The notes below the pieces were generated by a model. That model was not told the origin of the DNA and searched no databases. It saw only the letters and a list, made by a program, of their open reading frames with translations. From positions 434,001 through 498,000 of the forward strand of contig NZ_BLRH01000060.1 in assembly GCF_025996515.1 (NCBI RefSeq): a stretch of 64,000 nucleotides of DNA, in the 5' to 3' direction. Origin of the DNA: Rhizohabitans arisaemae. GTDB lineage: Bacteria; Actinomycetota; Actinomycetes; Streptosporangiales; Streptosporangiaceae. The stretch's first letter is position 1. Each line of letters starts with the position of its first letter. Positions 26,560 to 35,043 of the stretch are shown piece by piece. The translations under genes and the position numbers were made by a program.

Positions 26560-28242
26560 ATGCGTGCCCAGGAGCCGGGGTCCGGACACGACAATCAGGG
26601 TGGGGAGGGACCGGCCACTCCGCCACCGAGCTTTGGTCATCCCCCTTATCCCGGGCCCCCGACAGAGTCCGTTGCATCCGAACCGTCGCACCGGGCCGGT
26701 GAGCCCGCCGGGCCGCCGAGGCCCGGTCACGAGCCGTCCCCGGCAGGCCCGCCCGCCGGCTCCCCCGCCCCGTCGGACTGGACCCCGCCGGAGGGTCACG
26801 GCGACGTCTACGACTGGTTCGAATCCCTGCCGCCGGACGAGGAGCCGCCGCGCTCCAACCGTCCCCGGCCCGGTGAGCTCGGCACGCCGGTCTGGCCGCC
26901 GCGGGCCGACGGCGAACCCGAGCAGGGCCCGCCCACCGACCCGGCGTTGCAGCCGTACGTGCACCAGCCGTCACCCGCGCCCGCCCTCCCGCCGGAGCCG
27001 CCACCCGTCCCGGCCCCGATGGAGCCGACCGCGCACAGCCCGATCATCGCGGGGCCGCCCGCCGCACCGGACCCCGGTCCGCCGCCCCCGGACGCCCCGG
27101 CGCCCGCACCGCACCCGCCCGTCTCCGGATCCGGCCGGCCCCAGAGTCCCGGCCCCACCGGGCCGGAGCCGGTCATCCCCGGCCCGCCCCAATCCGGGCC
27201 CGTGGCCGAGCACTTCACCATGCCCCCGCCCCCCTCCGGCACGGAGCCCGGTGCCCCCGGCCTGCCGAACGCCGACGCCTCCCACCAGGTTCCGGGCCCG
27301 CAGACCCCGCCCGACCCGGTGGAGCCGACGCCGCCGGCCCCGGAGCCGGCGGCACCGATCGCCTTCACGAGCCCGGTGCCGCCCACGCCCACCGAGCCCC
27401 GGCCCCAGCAGCCCGGGCCGCCCCCCACCCAGCCGTTCGACGCGTTCAGCCGCACGACCGCGGTGCCCGCGCTCCCGGAGCCCCCGTCGGGCGAGACGCG
27501 GCGGGCCGCGAGCTCCCGGAAGAAGCTCGTGGTGTGGGCCGGAACCGCAGGGGTCGTGATGATCGCCGCGGCCTCGGTCATCTTCGCCGTCCGGGCGACC
27601 CAGGAGAACACCCCGCCCCGGGCGCAGCCGAGGCCCACCCTGGACGCCGTCCCGCCGCTGCCGACCACCGAGCCGCCGAGCCCCGCCCCGGTCGAGCCCT
27701 CCCCCATCCCCACCGACCGGGTCGACTCCGAACGAACCGATGCGAAGTCCCTGGCGCTCACCGAGGTCTTCCCCGAGAAGCAGATCACCATCGCGGGCCG
27801 CGCGTTCACCCGGGTCCAGACCCAGGTCGACGAAGACTGCGGCAAAGCCGCGATGGGGCCCTTCGCCAAGGCCCTCACCCAGCAGAAGTGCCGCAGGGTC
27901 GTCCGGGCCACCTACGTCGACAAGCGACAGCGCTACGCGGTGACCACCGGCATCGCCGTCCTGCCCACCAAGGAAGCCGCGATCCGCGCGGACCGGGCGA
28001 AGAACCTCAAGAGCAACCTCTGGTTCCGGGGACTGCCGAACCCCGACGACCCCGCCGCCACCCGGGTGAACATCGCCGGAGGCTACGCGGCCGGCATGGT
28101 CTGGGGGCGCTACATCGTCTTCGCCTACGCGACCTACAGCGACGGCCACACGCCCTCGCCCACCGAACAGGACCTCGGCCCGGTGAGCAGCGCGTTCCGC
28201 GACTACACCGCGACCCCCATCGAGAAACGCATCACCGGCTGA
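26560..28242 (+). CDS. proline-rich membrane protein with two-cysteine extracellular domain (long paralogue)
   Basis: This 560-residue protein has about 320 N-terminal residues very rich in Pro, Gly and Ala, with scattered acidic patches (VYDWFESLPPDEE). One membrane helix (about 324-343), a Pro linker and a C-terminal domain (about 395-555) paralogous to that of the preceding gene follow. The cysteine pair is C427 and C444, at almost the same spacing as in the short paralogue. A TTG three codons upstream is an alternative start. The disordered N-terminus, if cytoplasmic, could be a binding platform (inference). It converges with truA. Confidence 0.8.
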   Translation: MRAQEPGSGHDNQGGEGPATPPPSFGHPPYPGPPTESVASEPSHRAGEPAGPPRPGHEPSPAGPPAGSPAPSDWTPPEGHGDVYDWFESLPPDEEPPRSNRPRPGELGTPVWPPRADGEPEQGPPTDPALQPYVHQPSPAPALPPEPPPVPAPMEPTAHSPIIAGPPAAPDPGPPPPDAPAPAPHPPVSGSGRPQSPGPTGPEPVIPGPPQSGPVAEHFTMPPPPSGTEPGAPGLPNADASHQVPGPQTPPDPVEPTPPAPEPAAPIAFTSPVPPTPTEPRPQQPGPPPTQPFDAFSRTTAVPALPEPPSGETRRAASSRKKLVVWAGTAGVVMIAAASVIFAVRATQENTPPRAQPRPTLDAVPPLPTTEPPSPAPVEPSPIPTDRVDSERTDAKSLALTEVFPEKQITIAGRAFTRVQTQVDEDCGKAAMGPFAKALTQQKCRRVVRATYVDKRQRYAVTTGIAVLPTKEAAIRADRAKNLKSNLWFRGLPNPDDPAATRVNIAGGYAAGMVWGRYIVFAYATYSDGHTPSPTEQDLGPVSSAFRDYTATPIEKRITG

Positions 28243-28248
28243 CACGCC

Positions 28249-28271
28249 GGGCGGCCTCCCCGGGGCCGCCC
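28249..28271. terminator. hairpin between the convergent long paralogue and truA
   Basis: An 8-bp stem GGGCGGCC/GGCCGCCC with a 7-nt loop begins 6 nt after the plus-strand stop and lies 35 nt beyond the truA stop. There is no T-tract. Confidence 0.5.
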
Positions 28272-28305
28272 GCAGGCCGTACCGGATCCGGGGGTCGCCG
28301 GGTCG

Positions 28306-29154
28306 TCAGGCGCCGGGTTCCCGGGGCGGACGCCGGCCGACGGTGAGCGTGCGGATCCCCCGGGTCTCCTCGGCGCGCCGGGCCAGCTCCGCTTCGCCCG
28401 GGTAGCGGACCTCCTCCAGGGTCAGCCCGTGCGCGGGGGCGACGTTGACGGCGGAGTCCCGGACGCAGGCGGCGAGGACCTCGGCGGGCCACCCCGCCGG
28501 CCTTCTGCCGTCGCCCACCGCCAGCATCGCACCGGTCAGCGCCCGGACCATGGAACGGCAGAACGCGTCGGCCACCACCGTCATCCCGGCGATCCCCGGC
28601 GACTCCCAGGACCAGCGCAGATGCTGGAGCTCCCGGATCGTGGTGGCGCCCTCCTTGGGCTTGCAGTAGGCCGCGAAATCGTGTTCCCCGAGCAGCCGTC
28701 CGGCCGCCGCGTTCATCAGGTCCAGGTCGAGGGGGCGGGGGTGCCAGAGCACCTCGTGCCGGCGGAGCGGATCCACCCCGCCCGGCCGGTCGCAGACCCG
28801 GTAGCAGTACCGCCGGGACAGGGCCGAGAACCGGGCGTCGAAGCCCTCCGGGGCGAGCCCGACCCTGTGCACGCGGACATCGGAGGGGAGGACCCCGGCG
28901 AGCCGCCGTACCAATCCCTCCACGGGAGCCTCGGCCGGCACGTCGACGTGGGCCACCTGCCCGCGGGCGTGTACGCCGGCGTCGGTTCGGCCGGCGACGG
29001 TCAGCTGGGGCGCCTCAAGGCGCAGGATCCGGCCGAGCGCCGCTTCGACGACGCCTTGAACCGTCCGGCGGTCCGGTTGCCGCGCCCACCCGGAGAAGTC
29101 GGTGCCGTCGTAGGCGAGATCCAGGCGCAGCCGTACCGACGGGGTGTCCTCCAC
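28306..29154 (-). CDS. truA: tRNA pseudouridine(38-40) synthase TruA
   Basis: TruA isomerises uridines 38-40 in the tRNA anticodon arm. The catalytic aspartate is in [12 protein letters not shown], and the protein starts with the family sequence [18 protein letters not shown]. Several GTG codons could start it; GGGAGGGAG placed 8 nt before the GTG at 29154 decides for this one, giving 282 residues. It is the last gene of the ribosomal alpha operon, after rplQ, but a terminator-like hairpin separates the two. Confidence 0.95.
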   Translation of the reverse strand: MEDTPSVRLRLDLAYDGTDFSGWARQPDRRTVQGVVEAALGRILRLEAPQLTVAGRTDAGVHARGQVAHVDVPAEAPVEGLVRRLAGVLPSDVRVHRVGLAPEGFDARFSALSRRYCYRVCDRPGGVDPLRRHEVLWHPRPLDLDLMNAAAGRLLGEHDFAAYCKPKEGATTIRELQHLRWSWESPGIAGMTVVADAFCRSMVRALTGAMLAVGDGRRPAGWPAEVLAACVRDSAVNVAPAHGLTLEEVRYPGEAELARRAEETRGIRTLTVGRRPPREPGA

Positions 29155-29199
29155 GCCGTTCACTCCCTCCCGGTGCCGGAGCACCGGCGTAAACACGGA

Positions 29200-29232
29200 G
29201 AGCCCGGTGCCCCAGGCTGGGACACCGAGCTC
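29200..29232 (-). terminator. terminator-like hairpin after rplQ
   Basis: A 15-bp stem with two G-U pairs and a 3-nt loop (CGGTG/CACCG core) lies 17 nt after the rplQ stop, followed on the minus strand by TCCGTGTTTACG. It may reduce read-through into truA. Confidence 0.6.
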
Positions 29233-29249
29233 CTGGTGAAGCCGGAAAA

Positions 29250-29831
29250 TCAGGCCTTGTCGCCAGTCTCGGGCTTGCCGTCTTCGGTGGCCTCGGTGGT
29301 GACCGCCTCCGTGGTCTCCTCGACCTCGGCCGTGGTCTCCTTGGCCTCCTCCGCGGCCTCCTCGTCGTGGGAGTGTGCTGCGGTCTCCTCGGCGGCGGCC
29401 GCGTTCGCAGCCTCGATCGCCTCGGCGCGTGCGGTCCGGCGGGCGGCCCGGCGCGAGGAGGTGGACGCCGCGACGGCGCCGGTGACGAGTTCGATCACGG
29501 CCATCGGCGCGTTGTCGCCCTTACGGTTACCGATCTTGGTGATCCGGGTGTAACCGCCGGGACGCTCGGCGAACTGCGGGCCGATCTCGGTGAAGAGCCG
29601 GTGCACGATGCTCTTGTCCCGGACGACGGTCAAGACCTGGCGACGGTTGTGCATGTCGCCCTTCTTGGCCTTGGTGATCAGACGCTCGGCGAACGGGCGG
29701 AGCCGGCGAGCCTTCGCGTGGGTGGTGGTGATCCGGCCGTGCTCGAACAGCGAGGTCGCGAGGTTCGACAGGATGTGCCGCTCGTGGGAGGGGCTACCAC
29801 CCAGGCGGGCGCCCTTGGCGGGCTGAGGCAT
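29250..29831 (-). CDS. rplQ: 50S ribosomal protein L17 with long acidic C-terminal extension
   Basis: The L17 core occupies about residues 1-118 ([39 protein letters not shown]). A tail of about 75 residues rich in Ala, Glu and Thr follows, a feature common in actinobacterial L17. AAGGAG lies 6 nt before the ATG. It follows rpoA, as in most bacteria. The tail is likely disordered and its purpose is unknown. Confidence 0.96.
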   Translation of the reverse strand: MPQPAKGARLGGSPSHERHILSNLATSLFEHGRITTTHAKARRLRPFAERLITKAKKGDMHNRRQVLTVVRDKSIVHRLFTEIGPQFAERPGGYTRITKIGNRKGDNAPMAVIELVTGAVAASTSSRRAARRTARAEAIEAANAAAAEETAAHSHDEEAAEEAKETTAEVEETTEAVTTEATEDGKPETGDKA

Positions 29832-29939
29832 GGTGTTCTCCTTATGAGATCAACCGCTCCGGCCGTGCCAGGCACCGGAGTCGGGCGGGAGGACGGCCGG
29901 GACCCGCGGCCCCGGCCTTTCCCTGGGTGTGACGACGAT

Positions 29940-30956
29940 CTAGTACTGCTCGGTCTCGGCGTACCGGCTGTCGTCGTCGTCCGAGTAGTTGTCCGCCACC
30001 GCGGTCGGGTCGAACCCGGGCGGGGAGTCCTTGAGCGACAGCGACATCTCGTGCAGCTTCTGCTTGACCTCCTCGATGGACTTCGCACCGAAGTTACGAA
30101 TGTCCAGAAGGTCCTGCTCGCTCCGTGCGACGAGCTCACCCACGGTGTGGATGCCCTCGCGCTTGAGGCAGTTGTAGGAACGGACCGTGAGGGTCAGCTC
30201 CTCGATCGGCAGCGCCAGGTCGGCGGCGAGCGCCGCGTCCGTCGGCGACGGGCCGATGTCGATGCCCTCGGCCTCGACGTTGAGCTCGCGCGCCAGGCCG
30301 AACAGCTCGACCAGGGTCTTACCGGCGGAGGCGACCGCGTCCCGCGGCTTCATGCACGGCTTGGCCACCACGTCCAGGATGAGCCGGTCGAAGTCGGTGC
30401 GCTGCTCGACACGGGTCGCCTCGACCTTGAAGGTGACCTTGAGCACCGGGGAGTAGATCGAGTCGATCGGAATCCGGCCGATGTCCTGCCCGGGCTGCTT
30501 GTTCTGCGCTGCGGAGACGTAGCCGCGGCCGCGCTCGACGGTCAGCTCCATCTCCAGCTTCGCCTTGCCGTTCAGCGTGGCGATGTGCAGCTCGGGGTTG
30601 TGCACCTCGACCCCGGCCGGGGGCGAGATGTCGGCCGCGGTGACCTCGCCCGGTCCCTGCTTCCGGAGGTACATGACCACGGGCTCGTCGTGCTCGGACG
30701 AGACCACCAGGGCCTTCAGGTTCAGGATGATGTCGGTGACATCCTCCTTGACCCCCGGCACCGTCGAGAACTCGTGCAGCACACCCTCGATGCGGATGCT
30801 GGTGACCGCCGCCCCCGGGATGGACGAGAGCAGGGTACGGCGGAGCGCGTTGCCGATCGTGTAACCGAAGCCGGGCTCCAGGGGTTCGATGACGAACTTG
30901 GAGCGGTTCTCCTCCAGCTGCTCTTCAAGCAGCGTGGGACGCTGGGCGATAAGCAT
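29940..30956 (-). CDS. rpoA: DNA-directed RNA polymerase subunit alpha
   Basis: The alpha subunit nucleates RNA polymerase assembly and contacts activators and UP elements. The 338-residue protein has the N-terminal dimerisation domain ([25 protein letters not shown]) and the C-terminal helix-hairpin-helix domain ([30 protein letters not shown]), then a short acidic tail. GGGGAG lies 7 nt before the ATG. Two strong hairpins separate it from rpsD. Confidence 0.98.
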   Translation of the reverse strand: MLIAQRPTLLEEQLEENRSKFVIEPLEPGFGYTIGNALRRTLLSSIPGAAVTSIRIEGVLHEFSTVPGVKEDVTDIILNLKALVVSSEHDEPVVMYLRKQGPGEVTAADISPPAGVEVHNPELHIATLNGKAKLEMELTVERGRGYVSAAQNKQPGQDIGRIPIDSIYSPVLKVTFKVEATRVEQRTDFDRLILDVVAKPCMKPRDAVASAGKTLVELFGLARELNVEAEGIDIGPSPTDAALAADLALPIEELTLTVRSYNCLKREGIHTVGELVARSEQDLLDIRNFGAKSIEEVKQKLHEMSLSLKDSPPGFDPTAVADNYSDDDDSRYAETEQY

Positions 30957-31026
30957 GTGGGTTCTCCCCTGATTCCGTGACGCCCGCTATATGACGCCAC
31001 GACCGAACTATGCGTTTTGCAATGTC

Positions 31027-31044
31027 GTCGGCGGGGCCGCCGAC
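31027..31044 (-). terminator. second hairpin between rpsD and rpoA
   Basis: GTCGGCGG and CCGCCGAC flank a GG centre; 6 bp would pair with a 6-nt loop. It follows the larger hairpin at 31053-31086. Confidence 0.45.
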
Positions 31045-31052
31045 AACGCGTT

Positions 31053-31086
31053 CGGGGTTGTACGGCGAAATCGCCGTACAACCCCG
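31053..31086 (-). terminator. strong hairpin immediately after rpsD
   Basis: A perfect 15-bp stem (CGGGGTTGTACGGCG and complement) with a 4-nt loop starts 8 nt after the rpsD stop. There is no T-tract. It may attenuate or process the transcript before rpoA. Confidence 0.55.
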
Positions 31087-31094
31087 CGGAGCCG

Positions 31095-31721
31095 CTACTT
31101 GGAGTAGAGCTCAACGATCAGCTGCTCCTGGACCTGCGTGTCGATCTGCTGCCGGACCGGGAGCTGGTGGATGAGAATGCGCATCTTGTCCGGGACGACG
31201 CCGAGCCACGCCGGGACCTGCTTGTCACCGAACTGCGCCCGGGCCACCTCGTACGGCAGCAGGTTGCGCGACTTCTCGCGGATCTCCACGATGTCGTGCT
31301 CCCGCACCCGGTACGAGGGGATGTCGACCTTCTTGCCGTTCACCAGGACGTGGCCGTGGCGCACCTGCTGGCGAGCCGCGTCACGCGACTGGGCGAAGCC
31401 GGCCCGGTAGACGACGTTGTCGAGACGGCTCTCCAGGATCTGGAGGAGGTTCTCACCCGTCTTCCCGGCCTTCTTGTTGGCTTCCTCGTAGTAGTTGCGG
31501 AACTGCTTCTCGAGGACGCCGTACACCCGGCGGGTCTTCTGCTTCTCGCGAAGCTGAAGCAGGTACTCGGTGTCCTTCGGGCGGCCGCGACCGTGCTCAC
31601 CCGGCGGGTAGGGCCGGATCTCGATGGCGCACTTGGCGGACTCGCACTTGCTGCCCTTGAGGAACAGCTTCATCTTCTCGCGGCGGCAAAGCTTGCAGTC
31701 CGCACCCGTATAACGAGCCAT
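31095..31721 (-). CDS. rpsD: 30S ribosomal protein S4 (zinc-binding form)
   Basis: S4 initiates 16S rRNA assembly. The 208-residue protein starts MARYTGADCKLCRREKMK, and C9, C12, C26 and C31 form the zinc site of the C+ type. The S4 RNA-binding domain is at about residues 98-160 (SRLDNVVYRAGFAQSRDAARQ). It follows rpsK by 14 nt in the alpha operon order S13-S11-S4-alpha-L17. Confidence 0.98.
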   Translation of the reverse strand: MARYTGADCKLCRREKMKLFLKGSKCESAKCAIEIRPYPPGEHGRGRPKDTEYLLQLREKQKTRRVYGVLEKQFRNYYEEANKKAGKTGENLLQILESRLDNVVYRAGFAQSRDAARQQVRHGHVLVNGKKVDIPSYRVREHDIVEIREKSRNLLPYEVARAQFGDKQVPAWLGVVPDKMRILIHQLPVRQQIDTQVQEQLIVELYSK

Positions 31722-31735
31722 TGTTCTGTTACCCC

Positions 31736-32140
31736 TCAGACCCTGCGCCGCTTCGGCGGACGGCAGCCGTTGTGCGGAACAGGCGTGACGTCCTGGATGG
31801 ACCCGACCTCAAGGCCGGTCGCCTGCAGCGACCGGATCGCGGTCTCCCGGCCGGAACCGGGGCCCTTGACGAAGACGTCGACCTTGCGCATGCCGTGCTC
31901 CATGGCACGGCGCGCGGCGTTCTCCGCGGCCATCTGAGCGGCGAACGGGGTGGACTTGCGGGAGCCCTTGAACCCCACGTGGCCGGCGCTGGCCCACGCG
32001 ATCACGTTGCCGACGGGGTCGGTGATCGAAACGATTGTGTTGTTGAACGTGCTCTTGATGTGAGCGTGCCCGTGGGCGACGTTCTTTTTCTCCTTGCGAC
32101 GCACCTTCTTCGGCGCGCCCTGGCGGCTCTTCGGAGGCAT
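31736..32140 (-). CDS. rpsK: 30S ribosomal protein S11
   Basis: S11 forms part of the platform near the mRNA exit. The 134-residue protein has the family sequences [19 protein letters not shown] and [14 protein letters not shown] and ends [16 protein letters not shown] lies 10 nt before the ATG. It sits between rpsM and rpsD. Confidence 0.98.
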   Translation of the reverse strand: MPPKSRQGAPKKVRRKEKKNVAHGHAHIKSTFNNTIVSITDPVGNVIAWASAGHVGFKGSRKSTPFAAQMAAENAARRAMEHGMRKVDVFVKGPGSGRETAIRSLQATGLEVGSIQDVTPVPHNGCRPPKRRRV

Positions 32141-32185
32141 TGCCTAGTAACTCCTGGAGGTCATCGGTCCTGCTGCGTGTGCGGA

Positions 32186-32566
32186 CTACTTCTTGCCCGG
32201 CTTCTTCTTACCGGCGACGGTCTTCTTCTTGCCCTTACGGGTACGTGCGTTGGTCTGCGTGCGCTGACCGTGCACGGGAAGTCCACGACGGTGCCGGATT
32301 CCCTGGTAGCAGCCGATCTCGATCTTGCGGCGAATATCGGCCTGGACCTCACGGCGGAGGTCACCCTCGATCTTGTAGTTCGCCTCGATCCAGTCACGGA
32401 GCGGCACGAGCTGCTCATCGGTGAGCTCGTGCACGCGCAGGTCCCCGCTGATGCCGGTGGCCCTCAGGGTCTCGAGCGCGCGGGTACGGCCAATGCCGTA
32501 CACGTAGGTGAGAGCGATCTCAAGTCGCTTGTCCCGGGGCAGATCTACGCCGACGAGGCGTGCCAT
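32186..32566 (-). CDS. rpsM: 30S ribosomal protein S13
   Basis: S13 lies in the head of the 30S subunit and contacts the P-site tRNA and bridge B1. The 126-residue protein starts [21 protein letters not shown] and has [22 protein letters not shown] and a Lys-rich end. An ATG two codons upstream is in frame, but GGAG 7 nt before 32566 favours this start. A structured 179-nt spacer separates it from rpmJ, with stems CTCGCAC/GTGCGAG (32678-32719) and CCCCGG/CCGGGG near 32655-32674. Confidence 0.97.
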   Translation of the reverse strand: MARLVGVDLPRDKRLEIALTYVYGIGRTRALETLRATGISGDLRVHELTDEQLVPLRDWIEANYKIEGDLRREVQADIRRKIEIGCYQGIRHRRGLPVHGQRTQTNARTRKGKKKTVAGKKKPGKK

Positions 32567-32745
32567 CTGCATACTCCTTCGTTTTTCGGAGGTCCTACGC
32601 GCCGCGCCCCTCCACTTCGGCTCCGCCTTGCGGCGTCGCCTGCCCGGGTGAGGGCCCCGGCCTCCGACCGGGGGTCTCTCGCACGGTTCGGGAGCGGAGT
32701 CCGCCGCCGCCTGTGCGAGTGCGATGCGTGTTTACTCTGGGCTGC

Positions 32746-32859
32746 TCAGCCCTGGCGCTGCTTGTGGCGGAGGTTATCGCAGATCACCATCACGCGACCG
32801 TGACGGCGAATAACCTTGCACTTGTCGCAGATCTTCTTGACGCTCGGCTTGACCTTCAT
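32746..32859 (-). CDS. rpmJ: 50S ribosomal protein L36 (zinc-binding form)
   Basis: This 37-residue protein starts [19 protein letters not shown] and ends RHKQRQG. C11, C14, C27 and H32 form the C+ zinc ribbon. It lies between infA and rpsM, the canonical place, and is easily missed because of its size. Confidence 0.97.
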   Translation of the reverse strand: MKVKPSVKKICDKCKVIRRHGRVMVICDNLRHKQRQG

Positions 32860-32888
32860 AGTCCTTGTCATTCCCCAGACGTCCCATG

Positions 32889-32904
32889 ACCCCGGTGACG
32901 GGGT
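32889..32904 (-). terminator. small hairpin between infA and rpmJ
   Basis: A 6-bp stem ACCCCG/CGGGGT with a GTGA-type tetraloop lies 8 nt after the infA stop. It is too small to be a convincing terminator alone and may tune expression or processing. Confidence 0.35.
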
Positions 32905-32912
32905 AAGGGCCG

Positions 32913-33134
32913 CTACTTGTATCGGTAGACGATCCGCCCGCGGCTCAAGTCGTACGGGCTCAGTTCGACGACCACCCTGTCGTCGGGGAGAATCCGGATA
33001 TAGTGCATCCGCATTCTTCCGCTGATGTGGGCCAGGACCTTGTGCCCGTTGTCCAGCTGCACCCGGAACATGGCGTTCGGGAGCGACTCAACCACAGTGC
33101 CTTCGATCTCGATGGCGCCGTCTTTTTTGGGCAT
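32913..33134 (-). CDS. infA: translation initiation factor IF-1
   Basis: IF-1 binds the 30S A site during initiation. The 73-residue OB-fold protein starts [20 protein letters not shown] and ends RGRIVYRYK, full length for the family. GGAGG lies just upstream of the ATG. A long gap (33135-33662) precedes it, so a promoter for the infA-rpmJ-rpsM-rpsK-rpsD set is expected there. Confidence 0.98.
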   Translation of the reverse strand: MPKKDGAIEIEGTVVESLPNAMFRVQLDNGHKVLAHISGRMRMHYIRILPDDRVVVELSPYDLSRGRIVYRYK

Positions 33135-33662
33135 GTCCTCCGCGCTTCACTGATCGGTCATCTGAGGCAGTTGTTAGCGGGTCGCTAACCTGATCGGCTC
33201 ACTACGCAGCCGCGACCACACAGAAGCCACGTCAAAGAGAGGCACGCATGGTCATAGTGGACCGACAACGGAGTGTACGACACGCGGCACCATAAAGCGA
33301 AACGGGCCATCGCCACAGCGACGGGACCGCATGTCCTCCTGCGCCTAGCATACTCCACGACGCCTCGGTACGCGGCCCCCTCGCCAAGCCGACATGACGG
33401 GTCATTCCCTGCGAACGCCGCACCCGCCCAACCGGTGCTTCCGCCGAAAGCCTCGAATCAGACGGGTACGGCTGCTCGAAGGCCGATCGCGCCGTGCTCG
33501 TCCACACGAGCCCGACCGACGTAGTCCATCATTTCCGCCAAGAGGCCGAATGAGGTATCTAGGCCGGTCGTACCCGTTCCGACGCTGATAACGTTCGGAC
33601 CCCGGCAAGAACTCGCCCAAGCTCGTCCCAGCCAACGGCCAAGGACCCGGCCCCCGAACCGC
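33135..33662. other. 528-nt gene-free region upstream of infA
   Basis: No gene is supported here; the short frames present lack start signals and family resemblance. It contains an inverted repeat GTTAGCG-GGT-CGCTAAC (33173-33189) 39 nt before the infA start, and a TACACT hexamer on the minus strand (33272-33277) that could be a -10 box without a good -35. It probably holds the infA operon promoter. Confidence 0.5.
33173..33189. promoter_or_regulatory. inverted repeat upstream of infA
   Basis: Perfect 7-nt arms GTTAGCG and CGCTAAC are separated by GGT. The site lies 39-55 nt before the infA ATG and may be an operator or leader hairpin. Confidence 0.4.
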
Positions 33663-34091
33663 CTACTTCTTCCCGTCTTGCCGGAAGAACGTGCTCACCA
33701 GCATCACCGCACCCCACGGGAGCATGACCCACAGCGGCCACGGATAGGGAAAGTCGGAGCTCGTCACTCCGACGACGAACCAGATGGCCCAGTTGATGGC
33801 ACTCGCCATGGCCCAGATGCTCCAGGACACACGCAGGCTGTTGCCGTCGTCGGCCTCCTTCACCGCCGGCGCCGGGGCCGGTTCCGGTTTGACCAGCACG
33901 TGCAGGTCCACATCGGGGAGATCCGAGGTGAGCTTCGCCAGCTCGCCCAAGGTCTTCGACCGGTAGAGCTCCTCGACCCGCTCGTTGAACTCGTCTACGT
34001 CGATACGCCCTTGGGCGTAGTGCTCCCTCAGCGACGTCGCGACCCGCTCACGATCACTGTCGGACGCCCGCATCTCCGGGGATGGCGCCAT
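33663..34091 (-). CDS. DUF1707 domain membrane protein
   Basis: This 142-residue protein begins with the actinobacterial DUF1707 helical motif (RASDSDRERVATSLREHYAQGRIDVDEFNERVEELYRS; here about residues 8-45, given by key residues). A Pro linker and two C-terminal membrane helices (about 90-110 and 120-136) follow. The domain's biochemical role is not established. The ATG overlaps the end of map by 38 nt in a different frame, so expression is likely tied to map. The gene sits inside the adk-map-infA order, where bacteria normally have none. Confidence 0.85.
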   Translation of the reverse strand: MAPSPEMRASDSDRERVATSLREHYAQGRIDVDEFNERVEELYRSKTLGELAKLTSDLPDVDLHVLVKPEPAPAPAVKEADDGNSLRVSWSIWAMASAINWAIWFVVGVTSSDFPYPWPLWVMLPWGAVMLVSTFFRQDGKK

Positions 34092-34926
34092 CCTGTCCCG
34101 CTCCCGTCTTCACGTCACGCGTGCGGAGTGCCGTCAGCCGCGCCTCGCCACCGTCGAGCGCGGTGAGCACCCAAGGTCCATTATGTGTCACGGCGACGCT
34201 GTGTTCGAAGTGCGCGGAGGCCTTTCCGTCGGTCGTCACCACGGTCCACTCGTCGGCGAGCACCCGGGTCCGCGGGCTGCCCAGGTTGAGCATCGGCTCG
34301 ACCGCGAAGCACATCCCCACCTCGACGCGCGGGCCCTTCCCTGGCTTGCCGTAGTTCGCGATCCACGGGTCCATGTGCATCTCGGTGCCGATGCCGTGGC
34401 CGCCGTACTCCGGAGGAATGCCGTAGGAGCCCTTACCGCGGACGTAGGACTCGATCGCGTGCCCGATGTCGGACAGTCGCGCTCCGGGCCGCAGAGCGGC
34501 TATTCCGCGCCACAGAGCCTCCTCGGTGACCTCCAGCAGCTTGGTCAGCTCCGGCTTCACCTCGCCCACCGCGACGGTGACGGCCGCGTCGCCGTGCCAG
34601 CCGTCCAGGATCGCCCCGCAGTCGACGGAGATGACGTCGCCCTCCACCAGCTTGCGCTTGGCGGTGGGGATGCCGTGGACGACCTCGTGGTTCACCGAGG
34701 CGCAGATCGTGGCGGGGAAGCCCTGGTAGCCCTTGAACGAGGGGATGGCGCCCTCCGCCCGGATCGCCTTCTCCGCGATCGCGTCCAGATCCAGCGGGGT
34801 CAGCCCCGGCTCGACCGCCTTCCGCACCAGCTCCAGCGTGCGGGCCACCACCAGACCCGCGGCACGCATCTTCTCCAGCTGCTCGGGCGTCTTGATCTGA
34901 ATCGCGACCTTATCCCTCTTGAACAC
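34054..34926 (-). CDS. map: type I methionine aminopeptidase
   Basis: Map removes the N-terminal methionine from nascent proteins using two metal ions. The 290-residue protein has the catalytic segment SVNHEVVHGIP, metal ligands in VISVDCGAILDGWHGDAA and GHGIGTEMH, and the glutamate in FAVEPMLNLG. The GTG at 34926 has GAGGGGG 5-6 nt upstream. The tail after RTRDVKTG extends about 15 residues beyond typical lengths, and this part overlaps the DUF1707 gene. Confidence 0.95.
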   Translation of the reverse strand: MFKRDKVAIQIKTPEQLEKMRAAGLVVARTLELVRKAVEPGLTPLDLDAIAEKAIRAEGAIPSFKGYQGFPATICASVNHEVVHGIPTAKRKLVEGDVISVDCGAILDGWHGDAAVTVAVGEVKPELTKLLEVTEEALWRGIAALRPGARLSDIGHAIESYVRGKGSYGIPPEYGGHGIGTEMHMDPWIANYGKPGKGPRVEVGMCFAVEPMLNLGSPRTRVLADEWTVVTTDGKASAHFEHSVAVTHNGPWVLTALDGGEARLTALRTRDVKTGAGQDGAIPGDAGVRQ

Positions 34927-34983
34927 TGTGACCCCCTCGGAGTTGATGAACGCAGAACGCCGGTCGGGAACTCCCCAAACACA

Positions 34984-35012
34984 ACCGCCACACCCCGGGA
35001 GAGTGTGGCGGT
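34984..35012 (-). terminator. hairpin between adk and map
   Basis: A perfect 10-bp stem ACCGCCACAC/GTGTGGCGGT with a 9-nt loop is followed on the minus strand by TGTGTTTGG. It lies 31 nt after the adk stop and resembles a weak intrinsic terminator. Confidence 0.55.
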
Positions 35013-35043
35013 GTATCAACGCGTGCGGAGCACCGTGGAGTCA

